In this document: positions 56,437-64,000 of the stretch, piece by piece
How positions within the stretch are numbered: position 1 is the first letter of the stretch
How the letters are laid out: every line of letters starts with the position of its first letter
NCBI RefSeq assembly: GCF_001553645.1
Contig: NZ_CP014231.1
Location: 1,674,001 to 1,738,000 of the forward strand
Direction of reading: 5' to 3'
From: Leptotrichia sp. oral taxon 847
GTDB lineage: Bacteria; Fusobacteriota; Fusobacteriia; Fusobacteriales; Leptotrichiaceae
Length of the DNA: 64,000 bases
Notes under the pieces: model-generated
What the model saw: the letters and a program-made list of their open reading frames with translations, nothing else
Databases searched by the model: none
What the model was told of the DNA's origin: nothing
Made by a program: the position numbers and the translations under genes

Positions 56437-57627
56437 ATGGAAAGATATACAGACAAAAATTTACTTGACGCAATTGGCCTATCTTACGGCGAACTTTCAC
56501 TAAAAGGTAAAAATCGAGGACAATTTGAAAGAAAATTGAGGAATAGAATAAGTAGAAACTTAAAAGAATTTGACTACAAATTAACTGAGGACTTATCAAA
56601 ATTGTATGTTTTGATTGACCCGAAAGACTTGGAAAAAATTACAGAAAAATTAAAAAAAGTCTTTGGAATTGTTGGGATAAATCAGTCAAGCAAAGTTTTA
56701 CAAGACGACGCCAAAATTAAAGCAAAAGTTTTAGAATTTGCAAACTATGCCTATGAAAAAGGGGCTAGAACTTTTAAGATTTCTGTGAACAGAAGTAATA
56801 AAGGATTTCCCATTAATTCTATGGACTACGCCAAAGAAGTTGGTGCTTTCGTATTAATTAACAGCCCTTTCGAGAAAGTAAAAATGAAAGAGCCGGACAT
56901 TATGATACATATTGACATAAGAAAAAATGTTTACATCTATACAACTAGAATCAAGACTTACGGTGGTCTTCCACTTGGATCAACTGGAAAAGGACTGGTT
57001 TTACTTTCTGGTGGAATTGACAGTCCTGTTGCTTCATTTATGATGGCAAAAAGGGGAATGAGATTAAATTTTGTAACATTTAACAGTTTTCCTTTTACAA
57101 GTAAACAGGCGCTTGAAAAAGTAAAGGAACTGACTGAAATTTTAACTGATTATACAGGAAAATCAAGACTTTATACGATTAATATTTTAAAGTTGCAGGA
57201 AGAAATTAACAGTAAGACTAAAAAGGAATATGCAACTATTTTGACTAGAAGAGTTATGATGAGACTTTCTGAAAGGCTTTCAAATTCTATGCAATATCAT
57301 GCATTAATCACTGGAGAAAGTCTGGGGCAGGTCGCGTCTCAAACATTGGGTGGACTTACTTGTACAAATGCCTGCGTTGAAAAACTTCCCGTCTTTAGAC
57401 CGCTTATTGGAATGGATAAAACGGAAATTATTGATATTGCAAAAGAAATTGGGACTTATGAGAAGTCAATAGAGCCCCACGAAGATTCCTGCGTAATTTT
57501 TGCTCCTAAACATCCTGTAACAAATCCAAAATTGGAAGATATACTTATGGAAGAAGCAAAAATTGAAAATTATGAAGAATTAATGGACGAAGTTTTTAAT
57601 GAAAGAGAATATTTTAATTTTGGATAA
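56437..57627 (+). CDS. thiI: tRNA 4-thiouridine synthetase ThiI (without rhodanese domain)
   Basis: Adds sulfur to U8 of tRNAs and may feed thiamin synthesis. Residues 1-60 are the N-terminal ferredoxin-like part (IGLSYGELSLKGKNRGQFER), then a THUMP domain, then the ATP pyrophosphatase with the PP-loop LLSGGIDSPVASFMMAKRG and GESLGQVASQTLGGL. At 396 aa it lacks the C-terminal rhodanese domain of the E. coli enzyme, so sulfur must come straight from a desulfurase; one is encoded two genes upstream. The conserved Cys in CVIFAPKHPVTNP is present. Confidence 0.95.
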   Translation: MERYTDKNLLDAIGLSYGELSLKGKNRGQFERKLRNRISRNLKEFDYKLTEDLSKLYVLIDPKDLEKITEKLKKVFGIVGINQSSKVLQDDAKIKAKVLEFANYAYEKGARTFKISVNRSNKGFPINSMDYAKEVGAFVLINSPFEKVKMKEPDIMIHIDIRKNVYIYTTRIKTYGGLPLGSTGKGLVLLSGGIDSPVASFMMAKRGMRLNFVTFNSFPFTSKQALEKVKELTEILTDYTGKSRLYTINILKLQEEINSKTKKEYATILTRRVMMRLSERLSNSMQYHALITGESLGQVASQTLGGLTCTNACVEKLPVFRPLIGMDKTEIIDIAKEIGTYEKSIEPHEDSCVIFAPKHPVTNPKLEDILMEEAKIENYEELMDEVFNEREYFNFG

Positions 57628-57689
57628 ATGGAGAAAAAAATGGAAATGAATTTAGAAAATACAAAAAAAATTTTAACGATTTAAAAAGA

Positions 57690-59189
57690 ATGATATATTT
57701 AATTTTTAAAAATTACAGAGATGGCGAAACTCAAGTACTTGCGATTTCACTTACTTACTATTCACTTTTAGCGGTATTTCCGTTTGTAGCTCTAGTTCTT
57801 GGAATCACAAGAGGATTTGGATTTGATAAAATATTTATAAAAAAATTGTTTGAGTTACTTCCAAACAGTTCCATCATAAAATCTATTTTAAATGTTGCAC
57901 AAAGGCTGCTTGCTTCCACCGAAGGAAATTTACTTGCTGGAATTGGAATTATTGTTTTAATCTATTCAGTTGTAAAAGTTTTAATTATGCTGGAAAACTC
58001 ATTTAACAAAATTTGGAGAATAAATAAAAAGCGTTCCCTTCCACGAAGAATTGTCGATTATGTAGCAATTATATTTTTAGGACCTATATTTTTTGTGGCA
58101 CTGTCAGCGCTAAACTCTTTCATAATTGAAGAGCTTATCCAATATTTTTCTAAACAATCAATTTTTATTGATTTATTTATAGCAGTTTCAGGACCACTAA
58201 CTTATATAATCCTATTTTCTTTTATATTTTATTTAATCCCAAATACAAATGTAAAAACTAAACCTGCCTTAGTTGCTGGATTTATTACAACTGTTTTAAC
58301 TTTTTGTTGGAAACTCTTATTTTTGCTACTTCAATCAGTCATTACAAGCTATAATATCATTTACGGAAGTTTGGCGTTAATCCCAATTTTTTTGATATTT
58401 ATTCAATATATCTGGGTAACAATTTTACTGGGGGCACAAATTGCCTTTTCAATTCAGACTTCGGACAAATTTTTGTACAAAGAGGAAATTGAAATGCCGA
58501 TAAAAATTAAAAGAGAGGCGGGAATGCTTATTTTGTCGCTAATTATAAAAAACTTTGCACAAAAAAAAGAACCTTTTACTTTTCAAAAATTATCGGATAG
58601 ACTTGGAATGGATGTTCTTTTTGTCAAAGATATTTTGTCTGATCTCGAAAAAATGGGATTTGTAAATGAAGTTTTTTTAGGAAAAAATTCAGAATCAATT
58701 TACCAAATTGCTTACAATCCTGAAACTATCACCATAAATGAATTTATAAAAGAATTTGACACAAAAAATATTGAATACTACACTGATGTATTTAAAAATT
58801 TAAAAGCAGAAGATAAGAGAATACTTGAAAAAATACAACAAAAATTGACAACTAAAAAAATTGAGAAAAAAGATATTTTTGATATACAGTTTCCTGAAAA
58901 CGTTAAGACTTACAGTAAGCAAGGAATGCCAACTTTTTTAGATGAACGAACAAAAAAAGCTGAAAATCTGGAAAGTATCGCACAAAAAGATGAAGAAGAA
59001 ATTTTAGACGAAAAAGAAAAAGTAGAAGAGGAAATTACAAAAAAAAGTCAAGGCGAAAAAACTTTGGATTACAGCGACAAAGATGATAATAAACTTGAAA
59101 ATGACAAAAAAAACAATACCAATGACGATAATAACAACAACAACTCGCCAAAAATAAAATATGAAAATGGAAGATGGAAATTTTTATAA
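57690..59189 (+). CDS. YihY/BrkB-family membrane protein with a long acidic tail (5' end possibly frameshifted)
   Basis: A 499-residue protein. The N-terminal ~270 residues are the YihY domain: AISLTYYSLLAVFPFVALVL, VLIMLENSFNKIWRIN and SLALIPIFLIFIQYIWVTIL, with six membrane helices. A winged-helix-like stretch follows (FTFQKLSDRLGMDVLFVKDI). The tail is highly charged and Asn/Asp-rich and ends PKIKYENGRWKFL. The ATG at 57690 has no ribosome binding site. An ATG at 57640 does (GGAG, 6 nt) but its frame stops after 14 codons. One extra A in the eight-A tract at 57663-57670 would fuse them into a longer, family-like N-terminus. YihY is often misnamed ribonuclease BN; its function is unknown. 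Confidence 0.85.
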   Translation: MIYLIFKNYRDGETQVLAISLTYYSLLAVFPFVALVLGITRGFGFDKIFIKKLFELLPNSSIIKSILNVAQRLLASTEGNLLAGIGIIVLIYSVVKVLIMLENSFNKIWRINKKRSLPRRIVDYVAIIFLGPIFFVALSALNSFIIEELIQYFSKQSIFIDLFIAVSGPLTYIILFSFIFYLIPNTNVKTKPALVAGFITTVLTFCWKLLFLLLQSVITSYNIIYGSLALIPIFLIFIQYIWVTILLGAQIAFSIQTSDKFLYKEEIEMPIKIKREAGMLILSLIIKNFAQKKEPFTFQKLSDRLGMDVLFVKDILSDLEKMGFVNEVFLGKNSESIYQIAYNPETITINEFIKEFDTKNIEYYTDVFKNLKAEDKRILEKIQQKLTTKKIEKKDIFDIQFPENVKTYSKQGMPTFLDERTKKAENLESIAQKDEEEILDEKEKVEEEITKKSQGEKTLDYSDKDDNKLENDKKNNTNDDNNNNNSPKIKYENGRWKFL

Positions 59190-59208
59190 AAAATTAGGAG
59201 TGAAATTT

Positions 59209-60246
59209 ATGAAAAAAAATGGTATAATATTTGGAAAATTTTATCCAATCCATATGGGACACGTGGATTTTATTCAAAAAGCCAGTGGCTTTGTTGACAG
59301 ACTTTATGTCGTCGTTTGCAGCGACGATACCCGTGACAAGGAATTATTTGAAAAATCTAAAATGAAAAAGATGCCGACCATAAAAGATAGATTAAACTTT
59401 GTAGAAAGTATATTTAAGTATCAAAATAACATAAAAATAATTCACTTGGCTGAAGACGGCATTCCGTTTTATCCAAATGGTTGGAAACTTTGGAGCAAAA
59501 GAGTCTTTGAAGTTCTGTTAAAAAATGATATAAAAGTTGATGTGATTTTTTCAAATGAGCCACAAGATGTTGAGAATTATAAAAATAATTTTCTAACTCT
59601 CCCAAATTTTGAAAAAGTTTTCAATAAAAATTTAGAAATTCAGACAATTGACATAAATCGAGACAACTTCCCCATAAGTGCAACTGAAGTGAGAAACTCC
59701 CCTTATCATAACTGGGATTTTATGCCAAAACCTGTTCAGGAATTCTTTACAATAAAAGTAGCAATTATTGGAACTCCTCACTCGGGAAAAACTACTCTAG
59801 TTCACAAATTGTCAAATTGTTACAACACAACTTTTGTTAAAGACTACAAAAAGGAATATTCAAAAAGAAATCATTTAAAAAATTTAGAAGAAAAAGATTT
59901 TAATAGTATTGCTCAAAAACAGCAGGAAATAATTTTTAAATCTGTAAAAAATTCCAATAAATTAGTGTTTATTGACACAGAATTCTGTTCGCTTCAAGCT
60001 GACTTGCTAAAACTGGACAAAAAAGAAAATGAAACAATTAATAATTTTATAAAAAATGAAGATTTTGAATTAATTTTTTATATTGAAAACGAGAAAAAAA
60101 GCGATGAAATGAAAAAATTTGATAGCAATTTAAAAGATATTCTGGAAAAAAATAACAAAAAAATAATTGAATTAAAATTAAAAAATAACAATTTTACGGA
60201 AATCTATAATTGCTGTCTTGAATACATTAACAAAATAATTGAATAA
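59209..60246 (+). CDS. NadR-type NMN adenylyltransferase / nicotinamide riboside kinase (copy 2, diverged)
   Basis: A 345-residue relative of the protein at 37819. The adenylyltransferase half has GIIFGKFYPIHMGHVDFIQK and FPISATEVRNSPYHNWDFMP, so both catalytic motifs look intact. The kinase half has the P-loop GTPHSGKTTLV and FIDTEFCSLQADLLKL, but it is more divergent, lysine-rich and lacks the LLENNxxWVxDGLR segment seen in copy 1. The start at 59209 follows TAGGAG. Kinase activity is uncertain; it might use another nucleoside or have lost it. It lies 19 nt after the YihY gene. Confidence 0.85.
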   Translation: MKKNGIIFGKFYPIHMGHVDFIQKASGFVDRLYVVVCSDDTRDKELFEKSKMKKMPTIKDRLNFVESIFKYQNNIKIIHLAEDGIPFYPNGWKLWSKRVFEVLLKNDIKVDVIFSNEPQDVENYKNNFLTLPNFEKVFNKNLEIQTIDINRDNFPISATEVRNSPYHNWDFMPKPVQEFFTIKVAIIGTPHSGKTTLVHKLSNCYNTTFVKDYKKEYSKRNHLKNLEEKDFNSIAQKQQEIIFKSVKNSNKLVFIDTEFCSLQADLLKLDKKENETINNFIKNEDFELIFYIENEKKSDEMKKFDSNLKDILEKNNKKIIELKLKNNNFTEIYNCCLEYINKIIE

Positions 60247-60363
60247 TTTAATATAAATTTTTTTAATATTATGTAGGAAAATTTTTTAAAATATGATATA
60301 AATATTTGTGAATAAATACTTGTTATTTAAATAAAAAATTATTTTTAGAAAGGACGAAAATTA

Positions 60364-62010
60364 ATGAATGCTGCGTCGATTAACTACCAACAGATGATCT
60401 TTGGATTTTTAGGTGGACTTGGATTATTTCTATTTTATATGAAATATATGGGAGATGGCCTTCAATTGGCAGCTGGAGACAGGCTTCGATATATTTTGGA
60501 CAAATATACAACGTCCCCTTTTTTAGGAGTCTTAGTTGGAATTCTTATAACAGCTCTTATTCAATCCAGTTCAGGAACAACCGTAATTACAATCGGACTT
60601 GTCGGAGCGGGACTACTTACACTTCGTCAAGCCATAGGAATTGTAATGGGAGCCAACATTGGTACAACAATTACAACATTTATCATTGGATTTAATATAT
60701 CACATTATGCACTTCCAATTATATTTGCAGGTTCCCTATGTCTATTTTTTTTCAAAAATCGGACTATGAATAACGCCGGGAGAATTTTATTTGGATTTGG
60801 AGGAATATTTTTTGCACTGAGCTTAATGTCAAATGCGATGGCTCCACTACGATACCTTCCCGCTTTTAAAACTTTGACAACTAGTCTGGGTAAAAATCCC
60901 ATTTTAGGAGTTTTTTTAGGGACTGGGATGACTATGGCAGTTCAGGCGTCAAGTGCCACAATAAGTATCATACAAAATATTTACCAAGAGGGACTTATGC
61001 CACTAAAATCTTTACTTCCAGTGCTTTTTGGAGATAATATTGGAACTACGATAACAGCTATTTTAGCTGCAATAGGAGCTAATACTTCTGCAAAAAGGCT
61101 TGCGCTTTCCCACACACTGTTCAATGTGATTGGAACTGTAATATTTATGCTTCTTTTAGTACCTTTTTCAATGTATGTTACTAAAATGCAATTAGTTTTT
61201 CATTTAAATCCAAAAGTTACAATTGCGTTTGCACATGCTTCTTTTAATATAGCTACAACAATACTTCTATTTCCATTTATAAGAGTTTTGGAATACATAG
61301 TTGTAAAAGTTATAAAAGATAAAGATAAGGAAGTAGAAGAATTTAAGCCAAAATATTTGGATATAGCTCTTTTAAATGCACCTTCCATTGCAATAGGACA
61401 AGTCAAACAGGAAATGTTAATTATGGTCTCTATGGCTTTAGAAAATTTAAAAGAAGCTGTTGAGTTTTTTCATTCTCACAATGAAAAATTGGCAACACAA
61501 GTAGAACTCACTGAAGAAAATATAAACAGCATCGATCAAGAAATTACAAAATATTTAACTATGTTATCACAGGGAACTTTAACTGAAAAAGAGGGAGAGG
61601 AAATTAGCATTTACCTTGATATGTGTCGAGATGTGGAAAGAATCGGAGATCACGCTTTTGGAATAGTTAAAGATGTTCATTATGAAATAAAAAAAGAACT
61701 CGTTTTTTCTGAAGTTGCACACAGCGAAGTAAATAAACTTTTGGGAATTACAGTAAAATTAATTGAAATCGCAATTGAAGCGCTAAAAGAGAATGACGCA
61801 GAAAAAGCTTTTTCTGTAATTGATTTACACAATAAATTATACAGAAAGGAAAAAGAAGTAAGAAAAGCTCATATTAAAAGACTTAGTAAACAACAGTGCG
61901 ACGTAAAAGCTGGACTTTACTATATAGACGTCATTTCCCATTTTACGAGAGTTGGCGATCACGGAAGAAATTTAGTTGAAAAAATGATTGAAAATAAAGC
62001 GAGTAAATAA
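60364..62010 (+). CDS. Na/Pi cotransporter family protein with PhoU-like domain
   Basis: A 548-residue protein. The membrane part has the two inverted QSSS repeats of the family: ALIQSSSGTTVITIGLVGAG and MAVQASSATISIIQNI, each followed by a GDNIGTT- or GANIGTT-type motif. From about residue 345 the cytoplasmic part is a PhoU-like four-helix domain (EEISIYLDMCRDVERIGDHA and YIDVISHFTRVGDHGRNLVE with the metal-binding D-x-x-R-x-x-DH pattern). This layout is that of NptA/YjbB transporters, which move phosphate with Na+; direction and regulation here are unknown. AAAGGAC precedes the start. Confidence 0.93.
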   Translation: MNAASINYQQMIFGFLGGLGLFLFYMKYMGDGLQLAAGDRLRYILDKYTTSPFLGVLVGILITALIQSSSGTTVITIGLVGAGLLTLRQAIGIVMGANIGTTITTFIIGFNISHYALPIIFAGSLCLFFFKNRTMNNAGRILFGFGGIFFALSLMSNAMAPLRYLPAFKTLTTSLGKNPILGVFLGTGMTMAVQASSATISIIQNIYQEGLMPLKSLLPVLFGDNIGTTITAILAAIGANTSAKRLALSHTLFNVIGTVIFMLLLVPFSMYVTKMQLVFHLNPKVTIAFAHASFNIATTILLFPFIRVLEYIVVKVIKDKDKEVEEFKPKYLDIALLNAPSIAIGQVKQEMLIMVSMALENLKEAVEFFHSHNEKLATQVELTEENINSIDQEITKYLTMLSQGTLTEKEGEEISIYLDMCRDVERIGDHAFGIVKDVHYEIKKELVFSEVAHSEVNKLLGITVKLIEIAIEALKENDAEKAFSVIDLHNKLYRKEKEVRKAHIKRLSKQQCDVKAGLYYIDVISHFTRVGDHGRNLVEKMIENKASK

Positions 62011-62018
62011 AAATAAAA

Positions 62019-62074
62019 AAACTGCACTTTCTATCTTATTTATATATAAGATTTTGTGTGCAGTTTATTTTTTA
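62019..62074. terminator. Bidirectional terminator between the Na/Pi gene and the lipoprotein gene
   Basis: AAACTGCAC (62019-62027) pairs with GTGCAGTTT (62058-62066); an inner ATCTTAT/ATAAGAT stem extends it. A and T runs flank both sides. Confidence 0.85.
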
Positions 62075-62087
62075 TAAAACAATTTTT

Positions 62088-62648
62088 TTATTGCAGTACA
62101 AAAACTAGTTGTTTTCCACCATTGGCATATAACCCTAATTTATTATTCTTTAATTTGTAAGTATAAGTTCCATCTGACAGACTGTCATTTTTTTGATTAA
62201 ATGACAAATTTTTTGTTTCCAAATTTGTCCCATTTTCACCTTCAATTGTATAGACAACTTTATACTGTGTTCCCTGTCTTTGAAAAGTAACCACTCTGTC
62301 GTCAAGCGAAAAATGATGACCTAAAACACTATCTATACGTTTTAATGTTGGGCTATTTTTTGCCTGAGGATTTGGTGCTTGCTGTTGTCCATTTGGCTGT
62401 TGGTCAGTATTTCCATTCTGGTCAGTTTGTGGTTGCAAAGCCGTTTTGGTTGGATTTGTTGTATCCAGTGTCTGATTTTGCTGCTGTGCCTGTCCATTTG
62501 GCTGTTGCTGTTCTTTATTTGAATCGTTTGACTGCGTTACATTTTCTTCCGGTTTATCCACATTTTCCGAATCATTATCATTGTTACAGCCAATCACTAA
62601 AATTGCTAAAATTCCAACTAACAAATATTTTTTTAAAAACTTTCTCAT
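62088..62648 (-). CDS. Q/N-rich lipoprotein with a small C-terminal domain
   Basis: A 186-residue protein. The signal peptide MRKFLKKYLLVGILAILVIGC ends in a lipobox (VIGC). Residues ~25-105 are a low-complexity Gln/Asn/Pro stretch with repeats of the QPNGQ-QQ kind, likely a flexible tether. The last ~80 residues form a compact domain (SVLGHHFSLDDRVVTFQRQG, then YKVVYTIEGENGTN and GTYTYKLKNNKLGLYANGGK). I do not recognise the domain. It lies 9 nt after the TrpX-like gene on the same strand and is probably co-transcribed. The low-complexity part may vary in length between strains. Confidence 0.82.
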   Translation of the reverse strand: MRKFLKKYLLVGILAILVIGCNNDNDSENVDKPEENVTQSNDSNKEQQQPNGQAQQQNQTLDTTNPTKTALQPQTDQNGNTDQQPNGQQQAPNPQAKNSPTLKRIDSVLGHHFSLDDRVVTFQRQGTQYKVVYTIEGENGTNLETKNLSFNQKNDSLSDGTYTYKLKNNKLGLYANGGKQLVFVLQ

Positions 62649-62657
62649 AAACTTTTC

Positions 62658-63671
62658 TCACTTCCCTTTATTTATTTTTTTTTCTATAAATTTAACATTT
62701 TTCAAAATATTATCAGGTATTTTTATTCCTAACAATTCCATATTTTTTTTATTAACTTCTATTTTTAAATTTTTTACGTTTTCTATCGGAATTTCATTTG
62801 GTTTTTTTTCACCTTTTAATATTTGAGCGGCTATTTCTCCTGAACGGTAACCTATATCATAATCGGTTGTTCCCTGTGAAATAAATCCCCCTGTATTTGA
62901 ATAAATATTATTTGTACCAAAAATTGGCTTTTTCTCTTTGTTAAAAATATCTAATATCGCTGTAAAATATGAAGCTACTGTATTATCTTGAATTGCGTAA
63001 AGCATATCTGCCTGTTTTACTACAAGATTTGCTGCCGATACTAGCTCTGTTCCGTTAGTTACCGACTTGTCCACTACATTAAATCCATATTTTGGCGCTA
63101 ATTTTTTTAAATTATTTACTTCAGAAACAGAATTTTGTTCAGATGAATTATAAATTATCCCGATATTTTTTGCTTTTGGCAATAATTCTTTCATCAATTT
63201 CAAATTTTCTTCCACTGGAGCTGCTCCACTTGTTCCAGTAACATTTGATATTCCCACTAATCCTGCACTTTTTGGATCTGTTACAGACGCAAATACAACA
63301 GGGATACTTTTATCCACTTGATTTTTTGCAGCCTGAGCTGTTGGCGTAGTTATTGCATAGACTAAATCTTTTTTATCTGACGAAAACTGCTGCATTATTA
63401 GAGTCTGATTGCTCATTTCATTGTTTGCAATTTTGTCATCATAATCCGCTTTTATCCCATTTTTAGAAAGTGCGTCCTTAAAACCTTGTTTTGCTGCATT
63501 TAACGCTGGATGGTCGACAATTTGCGACACTCCTATTCTATAAACTTTCTCGTTTTTTGTAGCCTGTGAATTAGTGGAATCTTTCCTAGAATTATCACTT
63601 TTATTTCCACAAGCTAAAATCATCCCTCCAAGCATACCGAATAACAGTACACCTCTCATAATTTTTTTCAT
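62658..63671 (-). CDS. ABC transporter substrate-binding lipoprotein, TrpX type
   Basis: A 337-residue binding protein of the ABC_sub_bind (TrpX) family, members of which carry tryptophan or tyrosine. Signal and lipobox: MKKIMRGVLLFGMLGGMILAC. Conserved landmarks: IGVSQIVDHPALNAAKQGFK, IMQQFSSDKKDLVYAITTPT, PVVFASVTDPKSAGLV, IGIIYNSSEQNSVSEVN and IFGTNNIYSNTGGFISQGT. Family genes are normally followed by a permease and an ATPase; here a lipoprotein gene follows instead, so it is an orphan in this window unless the partners lie elsewhere. AGGAGG precedes the start. The ligand is not certain. Confidence 0.92.
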   Translation of the reverse strand: MKKIMRGVLLFGMLGGMILACGNKSDNSRKDSTNSQATKNEKVYRIGVSQIVDHPALNAAKQGFKDALSKNGIKADYDDKIANNEMSNQTLIMQQFSSDKKDLVYAITTPTAQAAKNQVDKSIPVVFASVTDPKSAGLVGISNVTGTSGAAPVEENLKLMKELLPKAKNIGIIYNSSEQNSVSEVNNLKKLAPKYGFNVVDKSVTNGTELVSAANLVVKQADMLYAIQDNTVASYFTAILDIFNKEKKPIFGTNNIYSNTGGFISQGTTDYDIGYRSGEIAAQILKGEKKPNEIPIENVKNLKIEVNKKNMELLGIKIPDNILKNVKFIEKKINKGK

Positions 63672-63868
63672 CTGATTTTCCTCCTAAAATAAATTTTATT
63701 TTTTATCATTTATATTTTACCATATTTTTTATTAAAAATAAAAAATTTTTTATTTTGATGAGATAGATTGTATAATAAAATGCAACAAATTTAAAATAAA
63801 ATAGAACTCATGGTAATTTCGTGTTAAAATGTTAGTAACCAAAAAACATTAACGAAAGGAAATATATC

Positions 63869-64000
63869 ATGAGCCATAAACATTTTACCATAACAGTAAC
63901 GGTCTTCTGAGAGAATTTTACCCCAAGAAGACCGATATATCAAAAGTAGAAACAGAAGACTTGATAAAAACCTTAACGCTAATAAATTCAAGACCAAGAA
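63869..64000 (+). pseudogene. Internally deleted IS30-family transposase remnant
   Basis: An ATG at 63869 after AAAGGAAA starts MSHKHFTIT, like the N-terminus of IS30 transposases. Within about ten codons it runs, in another frame, into NGLLREFYPKKTDISKVETE and DLIKTLTLINSRPR, the conserved end of the IS30 catalytic domain (the usual NG-LLR-x-FFPKG-T-D region and the N-x-RPRK motif). The whole middle of the gene, including the DDE core, is missing and the joint is out of frame, so it is inactive. It continues past the window edge. Bases 63672-63868 hold only the upstream region of the TrpX gene and the left flank of this remnant. Confidence 0.75.

Noticed and set aside
62345-62650. Open frame on the plus strand opposite the Q/N-rich lipoprotein gene
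   Set aside because: It mirrors the low-complexity CAA/AAT codons of the real gene, has no ribosome binding site and lacks any family features.
1-64000. tRNA, rRNA or CRISPR loci
   Set aside because: Nothing resembling a tRNA cloverleaf with CCA-type end, rRNA core motifs, or regularly spaced repeats was seen on either strand.

Overview
The window comes from a very AT-rich bacterium with an outer membrane, most likely a Leptotrichia or close relative (Fusobacteriota). The grounds are: a giant type V autotransporter whose N-terminus is typical of Leptotrichia surface proteins, A-rich coding sequence with AGGAGG-type ribosome binding sites, a Firmicute-like accB-accC-asp23-nusB order, a dnaG-rpoD pair, and a zinc-ligand-free primase. 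The species call is inference from protein flavour; no 16S gene is present.

Layout. Bases 1-1900 are a decaying minus-strand locus of small secreted proteins plus a frameshifted scrap of a two-partner-secretion transporter. Bases 2297-5205 hold uppS-cdsA-tyrS. Next come fhs (minus) and a divergent metal-regulated block: a DtxR/MntR-type repressor followed by a TroABCD-like Zn/Mn ABC importer. Bases 11200-20215 hold the L10 leader, rplJ, rplL, rpoB and rpoC. Then follow gmk-rpoZ, dnaG-rpoD, a degenerate sigma-like paralogue and a frameshifted NIF3 gene. Bases 26329-33404 hold a DAACS symporter (minus), a cysteine desulfurase, a HAD hydrolase and dnaE. Bases 34095-38925 hold accB-accC-asp23-amaP-nusB and a NadR-type NAD enzyme. 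Then rpmF, a 2184-residue autotransporter, two tiny lipoproteins, nfeD-SPFH, tpiA-secG, csp, a patatin, a MalY/PatB enzyme, a DUF333 protein, a second desulfurase with pepE and thiI, a YihY protein, a second NadR, a Na/Pi cotransporter, a Q/N-rich lipoprotein, a TrpX-like binding protein, and an internally deleted IS30 remnant at the right edge.

The most striking result is a non-coding mobile element of 466-479 bp. Three intact copies (33488-33966, 38959-39424, and 53140-53606 in reverse) are each flanked by a perfect 10-bp direct repeat. In all three cases the repeat lies exactly 7 nt upstream of the -35 box of a promoter with an extended -10 (accB, rpmF and the malY-like gene), and the same end of the element faces the promoter. 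The duplicated target therefore covers about -52 to -43, where the RNA polymerase alpha C-terminal domain binds. This suggests a transposon that targets promoters without damaging them. Four degenerate relatives lie elsewhere in the window.

Other points of note: a 16-T tract filling the spacer of the likely autotransporter promoter (a phase-variation switch), an AccB-like protein without the biotinylated lysine beside AccC, loss of all four zinc ligands in DnaG, a sigma-like protein next to RpoD, and probable frameshifts in NIF3, YihY and the secreted-protein locus. No tRNA, rRNA or CRISPR array was seen.
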